A stretch of DNA of 7,936 bases from Candidatus Zipacnadia bacterium. Its GTDB lineage: Bacteria > Armatimonadota > Zipacnadia > Zipacnadales > Zipacnadaceae. The position numbers and the translations under genes are program-made. Shown in pieces: positions 6,769 to 7,936 of the stretch. The DNA lies in NCBI GenBank assembly GCA_029821255.1, contig JALGTS010000041.1:1-7936 (forward strand), written 5' to 3'. The notes under the pieces were generated by a model, which was not told the DNA's origin, made no database searches, and worked only from the letters and a program-made list of their open reading frames with translations. Every line of letters starts with the position of its first letter. Within the stretch, counting starts at the first letter, position 1.

Positions 6769-7548
6769 ATGACATTGCCTCGGCGCACTGTCACTTTAGC
6801 AATTGCGATTAGTATCCTGCTGGCGACCGAATTAGCAGTGACTTGGGGGCAGGAGACACCAACCCAGCCACCTGCTGCTGTCAAGGTGGCGTTCGTTGAC
6901 ATATCGGCAGTCAGCAGCGAATACCAAGCCTTGCAGGAAAAGGATGCCGAGCTGAAAGCATGGCTGGCTGGTCGTCGCGACAACCTGGTGTCGCTGCAGG
7001 ACTATATCTTCCTTTCTGAGGATAACTTCAATGAGGCCGTGGCCATTCTTGACCAGCCTAAGCCCGTCCCTGACGACAAGCTCAAGCGTTTGGATGAGCT
7101 GGCTGCTCTTTCGGCTCAGAAAGAGCAGCGTTTTCGTGAGCTGGAGTCAAAGTCGCCGCGCACCACCGAAGAGGCGGATGAATTCAGTGCCTTGCGCGAG
7201 GTTATGAGCGCTCGCCAACAGCAACTGGTTCAGTTGGAGGCGACGATCAACCAGCAGTATCAACAACGGGTGGAGGCAGCCCGCAAGGAGCTTATGCGTA
7301 AGGTGGAGGAAACTATTGCCCAATATGCTCAGGAAAATGGCTATGATATGGTTCTGGATCGGGCCTTTGTCTTATATGGCGGGGAGGACATAACCCGGGC
7401 GATTATTGATCGGCTCAATCCATCCCCGCAAGCCACACCTGCTGCTGAAGAGGGGACCACGTCACCTGGCGGAGAGGAGGCCGCACCACCTGCTGCCGAA
7501 GAAAACCCACCGGCCTCCGAGGAGCAGCCGTCCGCAGAAGGCGGCTAA
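6769..7548 (+). CDS. ompH: OmpH/Skp-family periplasmic chaperone with acidic Pro/Ala/Glu-rich tail
   Basis: The 259-residue product should bind unfolded outer-membrane proteins in the periplasm and deliver them to BamA, encoded just upstream. A signal peptide is seen (MTLPRR, then a hydrophobic core at about 8-24, with cleavage near the Gly-Gln at 27-28). The OmpH first strand 'VKVAFVDISAV' lies at 38-48. A long charged helical region (about 52-188) is rich in Glu, Lys, Arg and Gln and fits the Skp coiled-coil arms; a Pro-containing break at 95-102 may mark a turn. The family's closing segment follows: 'ENGYDMVLDRAFVLYGGEDI' then TRAIIDRLN, residues 189-217. Residues 218-259 form a low-complexity tail of Pro, Ala, Glu, Gly and Ser that lies outside the usual OmpH fold. 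Skp of E. coli is about 160 residues, so both the helical region and the tail make this protein long. The family call is strong. Trimer formation is known for Skp and only presumed here. Confidence 0.93.
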   Translation: MTLPRRTVTLAIAISILLATELAVTWGQETPTQPPAAVKVAFVDISAVSSEYQALQEKDAELKAWLAGRRDNLVSLQDYIFLSEDNFNEAVAILDQPKPVPDDKLKRLDELAALSAQKEQRFRELESKSPRTTEEADEFSALREVMSARQQQLVQLEATINQQYQQRVEAARKELMRKVEETIAQYAQENGYDMVLDRAFVLYGGEDITRAIIDRLNPSPQATPAAEEGTTSPGGEEAAPPAAEENPPASEEQPSAEGG

Positions 7549-7593
7549 GGGTTGCTTGGGCAGAGGAGAGGCAGGTAGCCGCCTGGAAGAGGA

Positions 7594-7936
7594 GTGCGAG
7601 TTACGGTTAGCTGTCGACTCGGGAAGAAATCTACTCGCCCCGCAGTGCCGCCAGTATTGGTTATACTGGCGCTCTGTTTTGTGGTGTCAGGATGTGCCCC
7701 GAAAGAAGCTGAAACCAAACTACCCCTCACACTGTCTAAGTCTCAAACAGGATATGTATATATACCTGCGCTTATGGCAGTTCACCCGCTATATGCTGAG
7801 CTGAGTGCGCTGCAGGAATATATTGATGCACTGCGGGGAGGTGGATGGTCAGCATTAGCTGCAGAGATTGATCGGTTGTATGACAGTCCTGTGTTGGTGG
7901 CTCCATCCGTAACTGGCGAGATGGCGGGGCTGGGTC
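7594..7936 (+). CDS. Putative lipoprotein with OmpH-like N-terminal segment, 3' truncated
   Basis: This frame is open to the window edge, giving 114 visible residues. The start is GTG 7594: an in-frame TAG lies at 7576-7578, no other start codon comes between, and GGAAG at 7585-7589 can serve as a ribosome site. The N-terminus is basic (R2, R8, K11, K12, R15), followed by a hydrophobic core (about 20-31) and a lipobox V-S-G-C with Cys 34, so it should be lipidated; Ala at +2 is not the E. coli inner-membrane retention residue Asp. After a short linker, residues 53-81 (GYVYIPALMAVHPLYAELSA..., then LQEYIDALR) resemble the first strand and start of helix in the upstream ompH product. It lies 45 bases after ompH with no terminator, so it probably shares the operon. 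I do not recognise a named family. A tethered OmpH-like protein is a reasonable guess; the missing C-terminal part would decide. Confidence 0.75.
   Translation, partial: MRVTVSCRLGKKSTRPAVPPVLVILALCFVVSGCAPKEAETKLPLTLSKSQTGYVYIPALMAVHPLYAELSALQEYIDALRGGGWSALAAEIDRLYDSPVLVAPSVTGEMAGLG

Noticed and set aside
6462..6983. Antisense open frame of 173 codons spanning the end of bamA and the start of ompH.
   Set aside because: It overlaps two well-supported genes and their ribosome site; the composition (Arg/Ser/Pro-rich) is typical of a shadow frame.
7406..7804. Same-strand open frame of 132 codons overlapping the end of ompH and the start of the lipoprotein gene.
   Set aside because: The alternative frame from GTG 7594 gives a textbook lipoprotein signal and lipobox, and ompH explains the left part; this frame gives a basic, low-quality sequence.
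1..7936. Search by eye for tRNA or rRNA genes, CRISPR arrays, insertion sequences and attachment sites.
   Set aside because: No cloverleaf, regular repeat-spacer pattern, transposase-like reading frame or flanking terminal repeats were seen; the window is almost fully explained by five coding genes.

Overview
The window carries an outer-membrane biogenesis cluster from a diderm (two-membrane) bacterium, with all genes on the + strand. In order: the 3' part of a very large tamB-like gene (1-3990), a complete ECF-type sigma factor gene (4190-4750), a complete bamA/tamA-family Omp85 gene (4870-6702), a complete ompH/skp-like periplasmic chaperone gene (6769-7548), and the 5' part of a lipoprotein gene running off the right edge (from 7594). 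The longest gene-free stretch is 199 bases (3991-4189), and coding density is high.

Organism: base composition is moderately GC-rich. The ribosome sites of bamA and ompH are strong (GGAGGAG, AAGGAGG). BamA is short, with three POTRA domains instead of the five of proteobacterial BamA. A tamB-bamA-ompH order is known from diderm members of the Bacillota and from other non-proteobacterial diderms such as Armatimonadota. I favour a lineage of that general kind, but the window has no marker that fixes the phylum.

How the genes fit together: TamB-like proteins span the periplasm as an inner-membrane-anchored beta-groove linked to lipid transport and outer-membrane assembly. BamA inserts beta-barrel proteins into the outer membrane. 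OmpH/Skp holds unfolded barrel proteins in the periplasm. The partial lipoprotein starts, after its lipobox, with a segment that looks like the OmpH N-terminal strand and helix, so it may be a membrane-tethered relative. The set therefore makes one envelope-assembly module.

The most interesting point is the ECF sigma gene placed between tamB and bamA, with no anti-sigma gene beside it on the left, on the right or on the opposite strand. The 199-base gap before it holds an apparent ECF-type promoter (GGAAC near 4046, GTCTAA at 4068) and a separate extended -10 housekeeping promoter (TGGTATAAT at 4138). This suggests a self-activating envelope-stress sigma factor encoded inside the module it may control, comparable in logic to sigma-E control of bamA and skp in Escherichia coli but wired in cis. 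That is an inference from sequence layout only.
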